A DNA stretch of 64,000 nt from Anaerolineaceae bacterium oral taxon 439 (GCA_001717545.1 CP017039.1:1922001-1986000); one strand, 5' to 3'. Numbered from the stretch's first letter, positions 51,780 to 61,482 are shown. Program-made: numbers and translations. Notes: generated from the letters alone by a model not told the origin.

Positions 51780-52721
51780 TCAGTCGAAGACGTAGTCTTC
51801 AACGTTTTCAGCGTCGACCAATTCAACAGGGATCAGAATATCGCGTTCCTCCAGCTCTTCGCCGGCGAGCACCTTCAGCATCATTTCAACCGAAGCGCGG
51901 CCGATCTTTCCGAAAGACTGCGCCGACGTCGCCGTCTGCCAACCCTCCTTGATCAACGCGATACTGTCGACCGATCCGTCGATCCCGACGATCCCGATAT
52001 CGCCAGCCTCTTTTCCGGCGCTCTTCGCCGCCGCGACGAACCCCTGTGCGCAGAGGTCATTCCCCCCCCACGCGCCGGCAATATCCGGGTCCGCCTGAAG
52101 GAAATTGTCCATCGCGAACATCGCCTGATCGATTGATGACGGCGAGTTCATCGTATTGACGACCTCGATATCGCGATATTTCCGAAGAACGTTATCGCGT
52201 CCGATGGACCGCTGCGAAACCGCGTAGGACATCCGGTTCTCGAAGATAATCATCTTGCCTTTATAGTCCATGTACTTCGCCAACGCTTCCATCGCGATCT
52301 CGCCCGCTTTGACGTTATCCGACATGACGCTGAACGTCGCGTTTTCGAACCCGATAACCGCGCTGTCGACGACCGCGATCGGGATCCCGGCCTCGTTCGC
52401 CTGATCGATCAGCGGCGCGGAAGCGACATAATCAACCGCCGCGATAAAAATCGCGTCATATTGATTCGTAATCAGGTCGGCGAACAAGTTCGCCTCCTTC
52501 TGCGCGTCGTTCGCGGCGTCGTACGTATCCAGCGTGTTTCCGGAATCCACGACCGCCTCCTCCATGACCTCCTTCAGGTGCATGAACATCGGATTCCCCA
52601 GAAACTTGACAACCAGCGCCATTTTCTTCCCCGTTACCGCCTCCTGAGCGCTGACCGAACGGACCGCGAACAGCCCGACCAACATCGCGGTGATCAATAA
52701 AATACGAACAACTTTCTTCAT
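51780..52721 (-). CDS. Periplasmic sugar-binding protein (RbsB-like)
   Basis: The 313-residue protein has a signal peptide (MKKVVRILLITAMLVGLFAV, cleavage near VSA-QEA) and a type I binding fold: DTYDAANDAQKEANLFADLI, QYDAIFIAAVDYVASAPLID, PIAVVDSAV, AWGGNDLCAQGFVAAAKSAG and GIVGIDGSVDSIALIKEG. The ribose-type landmarks (NDxAxG-like, VGIDG) are clear. No lipobox is seen. Ligand is unknown; the upstream KduD-like gene hints at a uronate- or ketogluconate-related sugar. Confidence 0.9.
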   Translation of the reverse strand: MKKVVRILLITAMLVGLFAVRSVSAQEAVTGKKMALVVKFLGNPMFMHLKEVMEEAVVDSGNTLDTYDAANDAQKEANLFADLITNQYDAIFIAAVDYVASAPLIDQANEAGIPIAVVDSAVIGFENATFSVMSDNVKAGEIAMEALAKYMDYKGKMIIFENRMSYAVSQRSIGRDNVLRKYRDIEVVNTMNSPSSIDQAMFAMDNFLQADPDIAGAWGGNDLCAQGFVAAAKSAGKEAGDIGIVGIDGSVDSIALIKEGWQTATSAQSFGKIGRASVEMMLKVLAGEELEERDILIPVELVDAENVEDYVFD

Positions 52722-52782
52722 CTTTTATCTCCTTGTTCTGAATAAGACGATTCCCCCTTTTTGAACCGTCTGTCCTCCAACG

Positions 52783-53547
52783 TTAAGACTTCGCTAAATA
52801 CCCCCCGTCAATCGGAATAACCGCCCCATTGATATACGACGATGCATCGGACGCCAGGAAGACGCAGAGCCCCTTCATGTCCTCCGGCGCGCCCCATCGT
52901 TTCGCCGGGATCCGCTTCGTAATCTCCTCGAAACGCGGATTCGCCGGATCCATCAGCGCCGCGTTCATCTCCGTCGCCATGTATCCCGGAGCGATCGCGT
53001 TGACGTTGATTCCCCGGCATGCCCAATCGTTGCACAGCGTCTTCGTCAGCTGGTTGATCCCGCCTTTCCCGGCCGCGTACGCCGGAATCGTCGAGCCGCC
53101 GAAAAAAGCGTTCATCGACGATAAATTGATGATCTTCCCATACCCGACCTTCAGCATCTCACGCCCCGCCAGCTGGCAAAGATGAAATGGGGCGGTCAGG
53201 TTCACTTCAAGCATCTGATCCCAGTCTTCGATCGGAAACGCTTCGCTGGGATGCCTGCGCTGCATTCCGGCGGAATTGACAAGAATATCGATCCGCCCGC
53301 CCAAAAGCGTTAACGCTTCAAAAAAACCGCGCTCGCGATCGATCCGATCCGACAGGTCCATCCGCACGCCCTGACAGCGGAAACCGCGCTCCCGGAACTC
53401 AGCCGCAACCTCTTCAACCGATTCCCCGCGCCCGGCGATGACAACCTCGGCGCCGGCTTCCATCAGCCCTTCCGCCATGCTTTTTCCTAAACCGCGCGTC
53501 CCACCGGTTACGAATGCTTTTCGATTGTTCAAAGAAAAAAACTGCAT
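52783..53547 (-). CDS. Short-chain dehydrogenase, KduD/gluconate 5-dehydrogenase-like
   Basis: The 254-residue SDR has cofactor motif GGTRGLG (15-21), NSAG (91-94), catalytic Ser144 and Tyr157-x3-Lys161 (YAAGK), and SSYINGAVIPIDGGYLAKS at the end. The GMQRRHPSEAFPIEDWDQML block resembles KduD (2-dehydro-3-deoxy-D-gluconate 5-dehydrogenase) and Ga5DH. It is the first gene of the sugar ABC operon and probably oxidises or reduces the imported compound or its product. Exact substrate is inferred only. AGAAGGG precedes the start. Confidence 0.85.
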   Translation of the reverse strand: MQFFSLNNRKAFVTGGTRGLGKSMAEGLMEAGAEVVIAGRGESVEEVAAEFRERGFRCQGVRMDLSDRIDRERGFFEALTLLGGRIDILVNSAGMQRRHPSEAFPIEDWDQMLEVNLTAPFHLCQLAGREMLKVGYGKIINLSSMNAFFGGSTIPAYAAGKGGINQLTKTLCNDWACRGINVNAIAPGYMATEMNAALMDPANPRFEEITKRIPAKRWGAPEDMKGLCVFLASDASSYINGAVIPIDGGYLAKS

Positions 53548-53849
53548 TGAAAACCCTTCTCAGCCCGAGAACCGATTCTTAAAGAAAGCTAACGTACCCC
53601 CTTTATATCATGAAAGAATCGAATTTCTCACAGGTTCAGCGTCATAAGCAAGTCACATCTTCGCCATGATTTTCGTCATAAACTTACAGAAGCCCAAAAT
53701 AGTTTCATCTGTTTCAAGTTGTTTTCATCATGATTCAGAAATATTTCCAAACAGGAATTTATTCAGGCATCAACCGTTTCACAAAGCTGGAGCGCAGCCA
53801 AGGTCAAACCGGAGCGAATCGTCGATTCGAACGCGCCGGGTTAAATACA
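53548..53849. other. Intergenic region upstream of the SDR/sugar ABC operon
   Basis: Apart from the promoter at 53602-53610 I see only A+T-rich sequence with short tandem-like CATGATTTTCGTCAT and TTTCATCATGATTC words around 53660-53735. No gene is evident. Confidence 0.35.
53602..53610 (-). promoter_or_regulatory. Extended -10 promoter of the SDR/sugar ABC operon
   Basis: TGaTATAAA on the minus strand lies about 55 nt before the SDR start, giving a normal leader. Confidence 0.5.
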
Positions 53850-53886
53850 AAACATTTCCTTGATCGGTGCAGTCGAGGAAATGTTT
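53850..53886 (-). terminator. Terminator of the ECF/exporter operon
   Basis: A perfect 11-bp stem AAACATTTCCT/AGGAAATGTTT (53850-53860 and 53876-53886) lies 18 nt after the last gene. On the minus strand TTGTATTT follows. Confidence 0.65.
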
Positions 53887-53904
53887 CAGAACGCAGCGGA
53901 TCGC

Positions 53905-54093
53905 TCACGACTCTTTTTTCATCAGCTTATAAAAAAACGTCCCAACGCAAAGCAGCGCCACGCCGCCCGCCGTCGTCAGAGCCCGAACTCCCGAGCCAGC
54001 GAAATCGTCCGTCAGGTAAAGCCCGAAAATAATCAGGAAAACGGACAAAATCAAACACAAAAGGCCAAACAGCTTATAAACCTGATCCCGCAT
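53905..54093 (-). CDS. 62-residue small membrane protein of the ECF operon
   Basis: The protein starts MRDQVYKLFGLLCLILSVFL and has two membrane helices (about 6-26 and 38-56) and a basic end (YKLMKKES). It begins 3 bp after the exporter stop, so it is translationally coupled to it. It could be an accessory subunit of the transporter complex. I do not recognise a family. Confidence 0.72.
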   Translation of the reverse strand: MRDQVYKLFGLLCLILSVFLIIFGLYLTDDFAGSGVRALTTAGGVALLCVGTFFYKLMKKES

Positions 54094-54096
54094 CCG

Positions 54097-55860
54097 TCAC
54101 CTCTCGTTCCAGCCCGGCAAATCCATACCCGCGAGCGCCATTCGGCTATAAATCCCGTCCAGCGCGAGCAGCTCCTCATGCGTCCCTGCCTCGCGCAGCT
54201 CGCCACGGTCCAGAACGAGAAGGCGATCCGCGTTCCGGACCGTATTCAGCCGGTGCGCGATGACGACTGTCGTCTTTTCACGGCAGAGCTCCGTCAGCGC
54301 CTGCTGAATAAACGCCTCGTTGTCCGCGTCGATACTCGCCGTCGCCTCGTCCAGAATAATAATCGGCGCGTCCTTGAGGATACAGCGCGCAATCGAGATG
54401 CGCTGCGCTTCGCCGCCGGAAAGACTCGCGCCGCCCGCGCCGATGACCGTCTCGAAGCCGTAGGGAAGCTCCATAATAAAATCGTAACAGCGCGCCTTCC
54501 TCGCCGCCTCAATAACCTCTGCCTGCGTCGCGCCCGGACGGCCCATTGCGATATTGTTGTAAACCGTATCCTCGAAAAGATAGACCTTCTGGAATACCAT
54601 GCTGAGCATTCCCATCAGCGACGCCATGGGAATCGATTGGATATTCTTTCCGCGAACAAGAATCTCGCCCTCTGAGATATCCCAGAATCGCGCCAGCAGG
54701 TTCGCGATCGTCGTCTTTCCGCTTCCGGAGCTGCCGATGAGCGCGATGAGCTGCCCCTTGTCCGCGGTAAAAGAAATATCTTTCAAGACAGCCTCGTTCT
54801 CATACGCGAACGAAACGCCGCGGAATTCGATCTCATGCGCCATGTCTGACGCATCATGTCCTGAGCCGGGAGAGAATTCAGCCGCGCCGTCGTCGTCGAT
54901 CTCCTTCTCGGCAAAAACCTCCTCGATCCGATCCAGACTGTTGGTCATGATCGTCATCAGCGTCGCCTGATTGTACAGGTGTTTCAGCGGGGCAAAAAAG
55001 CTAAATAAAAAGAGAAGAACGCCGATAAAACTCGCCGCCGGCAGCGTTCCGCGCTGCGTCAGGTAAATACTGAGCGCCAGAATCGCGGTCATCCCCATCG
55101 CGTACAGAATTTGAAGCGCGCGTTCGTACGGGACGTACGACGCTTCGAACGCCAGGTTCGCGTCCCGGATCCCTCGGAAGCTCGCCTCGATATCCTTCGC
55201 GCCGCGCCCGGTCATACCGTAGCTCCGGATAACGCCGAAGCCCTCCGTATATTCCAGCACGGCCGAAGTCAGGTCTTCGATCGCCGCCTGCCGCCCGGTC
55301 GATTTTTCGAACGCAACCTTCGTCAGGACTCGCCCGACAGCAACGGCGATCAGCACGGTCGCCAACGCCGCCAGGCCGACCCGGACGTCAATCGTAAAGA
55401 GGAAAGCGGTCAGGATCACCTGTGAAAAGATATCGCCGACGATACCCGCGATCGTCATCATGCCCTGCTCCTCGATAAAGACCATGTCCTGCGACAGAAT
55501 GGTACTGATCCGTCCAATATTCCCGGCGCTGAAATACCCCATCGGAAGCCGGCGCAGGTGATTCCCGAATTCGATCCGTTTATCGCTGAAAACTTCGTAT
55601 CCGGCCCCGGACTGAAGCCGATCCGTAAAATACTGAAGAAGCGACTGCGCCAGGAGGCAGCCTGACAGCGTTAACGCCGCGATCAGCGTCATCCGCAGCG
55701 TCACCGTCCCGCCGACCACCGCCGGCAGCAACGCGACAGCGACCATGATCGGCGCATTCATGAAGACCGACTTAAGGAACGCGATCGGGTAAGCCGCGCG
55801 GATCCGGCCCGCGTATTTTCCCGAAAAGCTGAGTATCCTGCGAACCATGGAAATCATCAT
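54097..55860 (-). CDS. ABC exporter-type half-transporter, partner of the ECF fusion protein
   Basis: The 587-residue protein has six membrane helices (about 20-310) and a C-terminal ATPase with Walker A GSSGSGKTT, signature LSGGEAQR and Walker B IIILDEATASID, all intact. The fold is that of type IV exporters, but so is that of importers such as YbtPQ and IrtAB. It overlaps the 1089-residue fusion gene by 4 bp and would pair with its exporter half. The operon also encodes ECF S and T components, so import is a real possibility. Substrate is unknown. Confidence 0.9.
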   Translation of the reverse strand: MMISMVRRILSFSGKYAGRIRAAYPIAFLKSVFMNAPIMVAVALLPAVVGGTVTLRMTLIAALTLSGCLLAQSLLQYFTDRLQSGAGYEVFSDKRIEFGNHLRRLPMGYFSAGNIGRISTILSQDMVFIEEQGMMTIAGIVGDIFSQVILTAFLFTIDVRVGLAALATVLIAVAVGRVLTKVAFEKSTGRQAAIEDLTSAVLEYTEGFGVIRSYGMTGRGAKDIEASFRGIRDANLAFEASYVPYERALQILYAMGMTAILALSIYLTQRGTLPAASFIGVLLFLFSFFAPLKHLYNQATLMTIMTNSLDRIEEVFAEKEIDDDGAAEFSPGSGHDASDMAHEIEFRGVSFAYENEAVLKDISFTADKGQLIALIGSSGSGKTTIANLLARFWDISEGEILVRGKNIQSIPMASLMGMLSMVFQKVYLFEDTVYNNIAMGRPGATQAEVIEAARKARCYDFIMELPYGFETVIGAGGASLSGGEAQRISIARCILKDAPIIILDEATASIDADNEAFIQQALTELCREKTTVVIAHRLNTVRNADRLLVLDRGELREAGTHEELLALDGIYSRMALAGMDLPGWNER

Positions 55861-58800
55861 CCTCTTACCTCCCGCTCCTTAAGAACCCAACCGGACGCGC
55901 TTTCGGACAGGGTCCATAAATTCGCATAAACCGGGTCTGACTTGAGCAGATCGTCATGCTTCCCCGCCGCGCGGATTCGTCCGTTTTCGAGAACGAGAAT
56001 CTGATCCGCGTTCATGATCGATCGAAGCTTATGCGCAATGACGATAACCGTTTTCCCACGAATAATCTCGCGGATCGCTTCCGCGATTTTCCGTTCGTTT
56101 TCCGGATCGACGAACGCGGTCGCCTCGTCCAGAATAATAATCGGCGCGTCTTTAAGAATCGCCCGCGCGAACGCGATCCGCTGTTTCTGCCCGCCGGAGA
56201 GCTTATTCCCCGCCTCGCCGGCGACCGTTTCATAGCCATTCTCGAGCTCTGAGATGAACTCTTCGCATTGTGCCTTCCGCGCCGCTTCCATCACCTCGTC
56301 ATCCGTCGCATCCGGCCGTCCGATCCGAATATTTTCGAGAATCGTTTTATTAAAGAGGAAAATATCCTGCGACAGGTAAGCGATCTGCGCGTTGAGCGCT
56401 TCGCTTTGGAGCGTGCGGATATCCTGCCCGCCGATCGATATCCCGCCCTCGCTGACGTCATAGTAATGCGCAAGCAGCTTCGCAGCCGTACTCTTCCCGC
56501 TTCCGGAAGCGCCGACCAGCGCGGTCAGCCGCCCTTCCGCAGCGACAAACGAAACGCACTTCAGAACTTCGGCGTCCTTATACGCGAACGTCACATTTTT
56601 AAACTCCACGTCATGCCGGTCCGATTCGAACGCGCCCGCGCCCGTTTTCAGCGCCGGATAATCCATCGCCTTTTCGAGCGCCTGGAGCTTCATGTTGACG
56701 TTCGGGATTGCGCCAATAAACGACATCATCCGGATCAGGAGCGGACTGATCCCGAAGCTCAGGCATAAAATCAGGATGTAATCCGCCGCGCTCAGCGCCC
56801 CCAGCAGAATCATGAGAAGTCCGAACGGGAGAGAATAAAGCGTTATCGTCGAAAAAAGGCTCCCGTACAGCGCCATCCACGGCCAACAGACCCGATACCA
56901 GCCTAACGCGAAATCCCGGTAACTCTTAACCCGGCTCTCATACTTTTCGCCGGATTCCCCCTGACGATTGAATACGCGGATGACCTCCATTCCATTGACA
57001 AATTCGATAATCGTGTTATTCAGCCGTTTCGTCGCGGCGAAATAACTCCCCATTTTCTCCACGCCAATCGCGAACATCTGGGCCGAAACGCTGATTCCCA
57101 AGCCCACGGCCAGGCAGGTCAGCAGCATCAGCTGCCAATCGATCGCCGTCATGACCAGCAGCACGACGGCGACAACGATCAGATTCGCGAACCCTTCCGG
57201 AATCATATGCGCCAGGATGAGTTCGATCGCCTCGATATCGTCGGTAAACAGCTTCTTAATCGCTCCGGTTCCGATATCAAGGATCTGGCCGAAGGGCTTC
57301 TCCTCCATCCGGTCTTTCAGGTAGAGCCGGATATTTTCAAGCGTCCGGAACGCGGCGCGATGAGAAAGCTGCAAGCCATAGGTATACGTCGACGCATACA
57401 GGATTTCACAGCCCAAAACCGCCAGGATCAACGGAACTGACGCGCGCAGCGTCAGCGGCGTCCCTGTCAGCAGCGCGGAAATCAACCGGTAAATCAGCAG
57501 GTATGGGATGACGCTCGCGATCGTCCCCAGCAGCATCAGCAGCCCGGCAAAAATCGTCGTCCGCTTATTCGTCCCCATATAGCTGACGATTTTTCCGATC
57601 GCCGTCGTCTTTTCGCGGCGCCGGCTCGAGCTGTCGCCATTCCGCGAAAGAAAATAAAAGCGGAGCCGCCTGACGCCCTCGTCGTTCAACGGATACAGCG
57701 ATTGGACGCGTCCGTCAGCGAGATGCAGGACATGCGTACAGCAGGAAAGAATCAGCTCCGGATCATGCGTGATAATAATCGATAAATTGACCTGCTCCCG
57801 AAGCTCCCTGAGCAATCGGCCAAACCGTTCCATCCCCAGGCGATCCAGACCGCTCGTCGGTTCATCGTAGAAGAGAATATCCTTCCCGGCGCAAAGCGCG
57901 GTCGCAATCGCGACCCGCTGCTTCTGGCCGCCGGAAAGCGAAGCCGGATGACGCGATTTCAGTTCAGACAGCCCCAACCCGTTCAGGATTTCGTCGACCT
58001 TTCCATCCGTCGCGTCGGTATTCAGCGTTAATTCGGCCGCGACGCTCTCGGAAAACAGCTGCCTGTTGACGTCCTGCATGACCATAAAACTTTTCCTGGC
58101 CCGGTCCTTCCGCGACAGGAAGACGCCGTTATACGAAACGCTCCCGTCGCTCGGGATCACGCCGCAAAGCGTCTCCGCCAACGTGCTCTTCCCGCTGCCG
58201 TTGTCGCCGATAACGGCGACAATACTGTTCGTCGGCAGCGCAAGCCGATCGATATCCAGAATCCGGGCATTCCCACGGGCGCAGCTCAGATCGATGCCTT
58301 CCAGCGCCGGCTTATTCCCCGCCCAATCCTTTTCCGTCACCGTTTTAAACGCTTCGAGGCCGGACGAAAGCTGAATTCTTCGTAAATCAGTACAACGCAG
58401 CCCAAGTTCGCCCAGCTCCGCGTCGGTAAACGCGCGCATTTCCTCGATCGGAATGCTCCGGACGATCCGCCCGTTCCGGATATAAACGAAGCGGTCCGCA
58501 ATATCCATCAGATAATAAAGCCGGTGTTCCGAGATGATCATCGTTTTCCCGGACGCCTTCATTTTCATCATCAGGTCATGAAGCCGGTGAATCGCTTTTT
58601 TATCCAGATTCGAAGACGGCTCATCCATGACGTAAATCTTCGGATCCGCGGTATAAACCGATCCGCAGGCAATCTGCTGTTTCTCGCCGCCGGAAAGCTC
58701 GAAAATATTCCGCCGCATCAACGGCTCCAGCTGCATTTCCCGGACGGCGGCCTGGATCCTTCGGCGAATCTCCCCGGGCTCCATCTCCAGGTTTTCACAA

Positions 58801-59126
58801 CCGAACGCCATCTCGCTTTCGGTTTCTATATTAAAAAACTGGCTCTTCGGATTTTGGAAAATACTGCCGACAAACGCGGCAATCGACGACAGCGGCGTTT
58901 CATTCACGCAAATATCGTCGATCATCACGCGCCCGCTCATCGTCCCTTCGTAATAATGCGGCGCGAGGCCGTTCGCCAGGCGCGTTATCGTCGTCTTTCC
59001 GCAGCCGCTCTCGCCGCAAAGCACGACAACTTCGCCGTCGCCGATCTCCAGATCGATCGCGTCGACGCCCTCGCCGGTTCCGGTTTCCCCACCGTAATGA
59101 AAGCTGACGTTCTCAAATCGGATCAT
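55857..59126 (-). CDS. Fusion of two ECF-type ATPases with an ABC exporter half-transporter
   Basis: The 1089-residue protein carries three ATPase domains. NBD1 (about 1-235): GESGCGKTT, LSGGEKQQ, IYVMDEPSSNLD. NBD2 (about 265-485): GDNGSGKST, LSGGQKQR, ILFYDEPTSGLD. These two match EcfA1/EcfA2 (CbiO-type) tandem ATPases. After a short linker, six membrane helices (about 510-800) and NBD3 (about 840-1075: GASGSGKST, LSGGQKQR, IIILDEATAFVD) form a complete exporter half. All ATP sites look intact. It overlaps ecfT upstream and the partner exporter downstream by 4 bp each. One chain would thus serve both an ECF importer and an exporter-fold dimer. The frame is continuous with no sign of a joining error. 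Confidence 0.9.
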   Translation of the reverse strand: MIRFENVSFHYGGETGTGEGVDAIDLEIGDGEVVVLCGESGCGKTTITRLANGLAPHYYEGTMSGRVMIDDICVNETPLSSIAAFVGSIFQNPKSQFFNIETESEMAFGCENLEMEPGEIRRRIQAAVREMQLEPLMRRNIFELSGGEKQQIACGSVYTADPKIYVMDEPSSNLDKKAIHRLHDLMMKMKASGKTMIISEHRLYYLMDIADRFVYIRNGRIVRSIPIEEMRAFTDAELGELGLRCTDLRRIQLSSGLEAFKTVTEKDWAGNKPALEGIDLSCARGNARILDIDRLALPTNSIVAVIGDNGSGKSTLAETLCGVIPSDGSVSYNGVFLSRKDRARKSFMVMQDVNRQLFSESVAAELTLNTDATDGKVDEILNGLGLSELKSRHPASLSGGQKQRVAIATALCAGKDILFYDEPTSGLDRLGMERFGRLLRELREQVNLSIIITHDPELILSCCTHVLHLADGRVQSLYPLNDEGVRRLRFYFLSRNGDSSSRRREKTTAIGKIVSYMGTNKRTTIFAGLLMLLGTIASVIPYLLIYRLISALLTGTPLTLRASVPLILAVLGCEILYASTYTYGLQLSHRAAFRTLENIRLYLKDRMEEKPFGQILDIGTGAIKKLFTDDIEAIELILAHMIPEGFANLIVVAVVLLVMTAIDWQLMLLTCLAVGLGISVSAQMFAIGVEKMGSYFAATKRLNNTIIEFVNGMEVIRVFNRQGESGEKYESRVKSYRDFALGWYRVCWPWMALYGSLFSTITLYSLPFGLLMILLGALSAADYILILCLSFGISPLLIRMMSFIGAIPNVNMKLQALEKAMDYPALKTGAGAFESDRHDVEFKNVTFAYKDAEVLKCVSFVAAEGRLTALVGASGSGKSTAAKLLAHYYDVSEGGISIGGQDIRTLQSEALNAQIAYLSQDIFLFNKTILENIRIGRPDATDDEVMEAARKAQCEEFISELENGYETVAGEAGNKLSGGQKQRIAFARAILKDAPIIILDEATAFVDPENERKIAEAIREIIRGKTVIVIAHKLRSIMNADQILVLENGRIRAAGKHDDLLKSDPVYANLWTLSESASGWVLKEREVRG

Positions 59127-59869
59127 AAGAACGGTCCGTCCTTTCCGAAAATCATCGCGAAAATAACGATCCCAATCAGCAGCGCGATAACGATATAATC
59201 CGCCGCCGTCATGCGCACGGTTTCGTAAGATGTTCGTTTTTTCTCGCTGTCCAATCCGCGCGCCAACGCCGTCGCCGTCATTTCCTCGATGACCGCGACG
59301 CAGCTGAACAGCAGCGGGATCAGGATATATTCAACCGTCTTCATCGGCGCCCGGACAATCGCGCCCGGCTCCAGCGAAATATTCCGGAAAGCCATCGCCT
59401 TGCGGATCCCGTTCCACTCATCCTGAACCGTCGGAATAAACCGGAGCAGGACCGCGAAAGGGATAATCACGAACGCCGGCATATGCATCGCCTGCAGCGC
59501 GGACAGCAGATGATTAATCCGCGTCGTCCGAAGCAGCAGCGACAGCGACAGAAGAATCGGCATGCTGAACAGGATCAGCGCAACGACACCCGTGGCCAGC
59601 GAAACAAAAATGGGATGACCCTTTCCCGAAGAAGTAACGCAAATCCGAAAGAAAATCAGGAAGGTCCAAAGACAAAAAAACTTCAGACCATCCATTTTCT
59701 TCCCGCAAAGCGCTAAAATGGCGCATAAAAATGCGCCATAAAGATACTGAGGAGTCAACCGGAAGCTATTCAATACAACCGCGCTCCCCGCAAAAAAGAT
59801 CAGGATTTTGACCCGCGGGTCGAGCTTCAATACAGCGCCGGAATCGTCGCCATAGATTTCAAAATCCAT
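59123..59869 (-). CDS. ECF transporter transmembrane T component (EcfT)
   Basis: The 248-residue membrane protein has about five to six helices and the T-component hallmark ATALARGLDSEKKR (Ala-Arg-Gly motif), which couples to the ECF ATPases. It starts FEIYGDDSGAVLKLDPRVKI, the typical LDPRxK opening of EcfT/CbiQ proteins. It follows the S-component gene directly and overlaps the ATPase fusion gene by 4 bp. It transmits ATP-driven movement to the S component. Confidence 0.9.
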   Translation of the reverse strand: MDFEIYGDDSGAVLKLDPRVKILIFFAGSAVVLNSFRLTPQYLYGAFLCAILALCGKKMDGLKFFCLWTFLIFFRICVTSSGKGHPIFVSLATGVVALILFSMPILLSLSLLLRTTRINHLLSALQAMHMPAFVIIPFAVLLRFIPTVQDEWNGIRKAMAFRNISLEPGAIVRAPMKTVEYILIPLLFSCVAVIEEMTATALARGLDSEKKRTSYETVRMTAADYIVIALLIGIVIFAMIFGKDGPFL

Positions 59870-60481
59870 TTATACGATTCCAGCTTTTTCGAAATGCTTC
59901 CGGATTAATTTCGTAGACAGCAATCCGCCGATCAGCCCGCCGATGATCGCTAAACCAAGCGACACGAACCAGAAATACCCGGTCGGAGCGATTGAATTCA
60001 AAGCCGCGGCGTGCTCGGCTCCGGAAAACTGTTCCGCGATAGCTATGAAGCGCTCATGCTCAAACGCAAGCATCAGAAATGGACCCGCCATATTCAGATT
60101 GAAGAAAACGAAGGAAAGCACGTACATTTTCCGCGAACGATAATCTCCCAACTTGAGCATCAGCTCCGCCAACAGCGCGGCGCCAATCGCGAAACAGAAC
60201 CCCGGAATATAAGACGAAGCGGCGATCAGCGCGAACAGCACGCCGATAATCAGCGCCGCGCCGAATTTCCGAACGCGCATTACGCACAGCATGTACACCG
60301 TCGCGCAGACAATTCCGACCAGCAGAGGCGAAAGCAGGTATAAAATCGGAATCGCCCCGCCAACCATGACAACGATCAACATGAGAACGAGGTAAATCGC
60401 GCCGAACGCCCCCGCGAAAATCAGGTCCTTCGTGCGCATCTTCTTAGGATCGACCGAACTTTGGGAATCCATACTCATCAT
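59870..60481 (-). CDS. ECF transporter S component, MptD/Trep_Strep-like
   Basis: The 203-residue membrane protein has five to six helices. It begins with MMSMDSQSSVDPKKMRTKDL and then IFAGAFGAIYLVLMLIVVMV. Size, hydrophobicity, the RTKDLIFAGAFGA start and the position before ecfT fit an ECF substrate-binding S component. The overall look recalls the MptD/Trep_Strep group, whose ligands are largely unknown. AAGGAG precedes the start. As first gene of the operon it sets the substrate of the ECF part. Confidence 0.82.
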   Translation of the reverse strand: MMSMDSQSSVDPKKMRTKDLIFAGAFGAIYLVLMLIVVMVGGAIPILYLLSPLLVGIVCATVYMLCVMRVRKFGAALIIGVLFALIAASSYIPGFCFAIGAALLAELMLKLGDYRSRKMYVLSFVFFNLNMAGPFLMLAFEHERFIAIAEQFSGAEHAAALNSIAPTGYFWFVSLGLAIIGGLIGGLLSTKLIRKHFEKAGIV

Positions 60482-60673
60482 AATCTCCTTATTTCAATAT
60501 AAAAAACTTTACTTACAAACTTACTGCCGAGCGAGTTATACAAACCTAACCTAAGCGCAAATTCTAACACATATCCCTGAAACAGAGCAATAAAGTCGTT
60601 TTCCCAGGATGTTTCCCGAATCCTGCCTTTTGTCGCAGCCTTGCAAAGCCCGGATCGATTCAAAAAAACGGGG

Positions 60674-61411
60674 TCAGGAAGCTCTTTTCCTCGGAAGTCG
60701 AACGGAAAAACTATACTTATGACCAATATGGTAGCAGACGAAATAATAATGCGGCCGCTGGTCTTCGAGCTGCATGACGCCGCTGATCTTCAGGATCGGC
60801 GTATTCTCTTTCAGCCTGAGCTTTTTCTGAACGTCCTTATCGGCAAGCTCCGCCTCGATATGAACTTCCATGTCCTTCATCTTCAGGTTGTAATAATCTT
60901 CGTAAAGCTTATAGAGCGAAGTATCTTCATAAAGAAGCGTATGCAAATTAGGAACGAGCTTCTGCGAGACGTAGACGATTTCAAGCGCCATCGGATCGCC
61001 ATCCGCCTTCCGGACACGGCAAACCCGATAAAGTTTCTCGCCCGGGACGAGATCGAGCATCTCGCCGATCTCCGCCTCATAATCGGAAAGAATTTCGATC
61101 GAAAGGATTTCCGAAGACGGGATCTTCCCGATTTTCTTCATCTGCTCCGTGAAGCTTTCCTGATTCGCCAACGAATAATCGGCGATCTTCGACGTTACGT
61201 AAGTTCCCGCGCCCGCCCGCCGGGAAATCAGCCCGTCGTTTTCGAGCTTCTGGAGCGCCTTGCGGATCGAATCGCGGCTGACGTTATACTGCTCCTTTAA
61301 AACGTTTTCCGGCTGGATCCTTCCGCCGGGCTTCAGCACATTCGACTTTATTTTTTCGTAAATATCGTTATATATTTTCATATAAATAAAGTCATTTTTA
61401 TCGATCGCCAT
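60674..61411 (-). CDS. GntR family transcriptional regulator (HutC/UTRA subfamily)
   Basis: The 245-residue protein has an N-terminal winged helix (FIYMKIYNDIYEKIKSNVLK, then NVLKEQYNVSRDSIRKALQK) and a C-terminal UTRA effector domain (about 80-240) with SLYKLYEDYYNLKMKDMEVH and PILKISGVMQLED. Such regulators bind sugar phosphates or other small metabolites. It lies about 190 bp upstream of the ECF operon on the same strand and downstream of the TIM-barrel/PTS genes after a terminator, so either operon could be its target. Confidence 0.88.
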   Translation of the reverse strand: MAIDKNDFIYMKIYNDIYEKIKSNVLKPGGRIQPENVLKEQYNVSRDSIRKALQKLENDGLISRRAGAGTYVTSKIADYSLANQESFTEQMKKIGKIPSSEILSIEILSDYEAEIGEMLDLVPGEKLYRVCRVRKADGDPMALEIVYVSQKLVPNLHTLLYEDTSLYKLYEDYYNLKMKDMEVHIEAELADKDVQKKLRLKENTPILKISGVMQLEDQRPHYYFVCYHIGHKYSFSVRLPRKRAS

Positions 61412-61450
61412 ACCTCAGTCCTCACTCCAGAATTACAGAAGCGTCCCGGT

Positions 61451-61482
61451 AAAAAAAGAACGCGGGCTTCTCTCCTGCGTTC
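61451..61482 (-). terminator. Terminator of the PTS/TIM-barrel operon
   Basis: GAACGCGGG/CCTGCGTTC (61458-61466 and 61474-61482, one mismatch) is followed on the minus strand by seven T (61457-61451). Confidence 0.8.
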
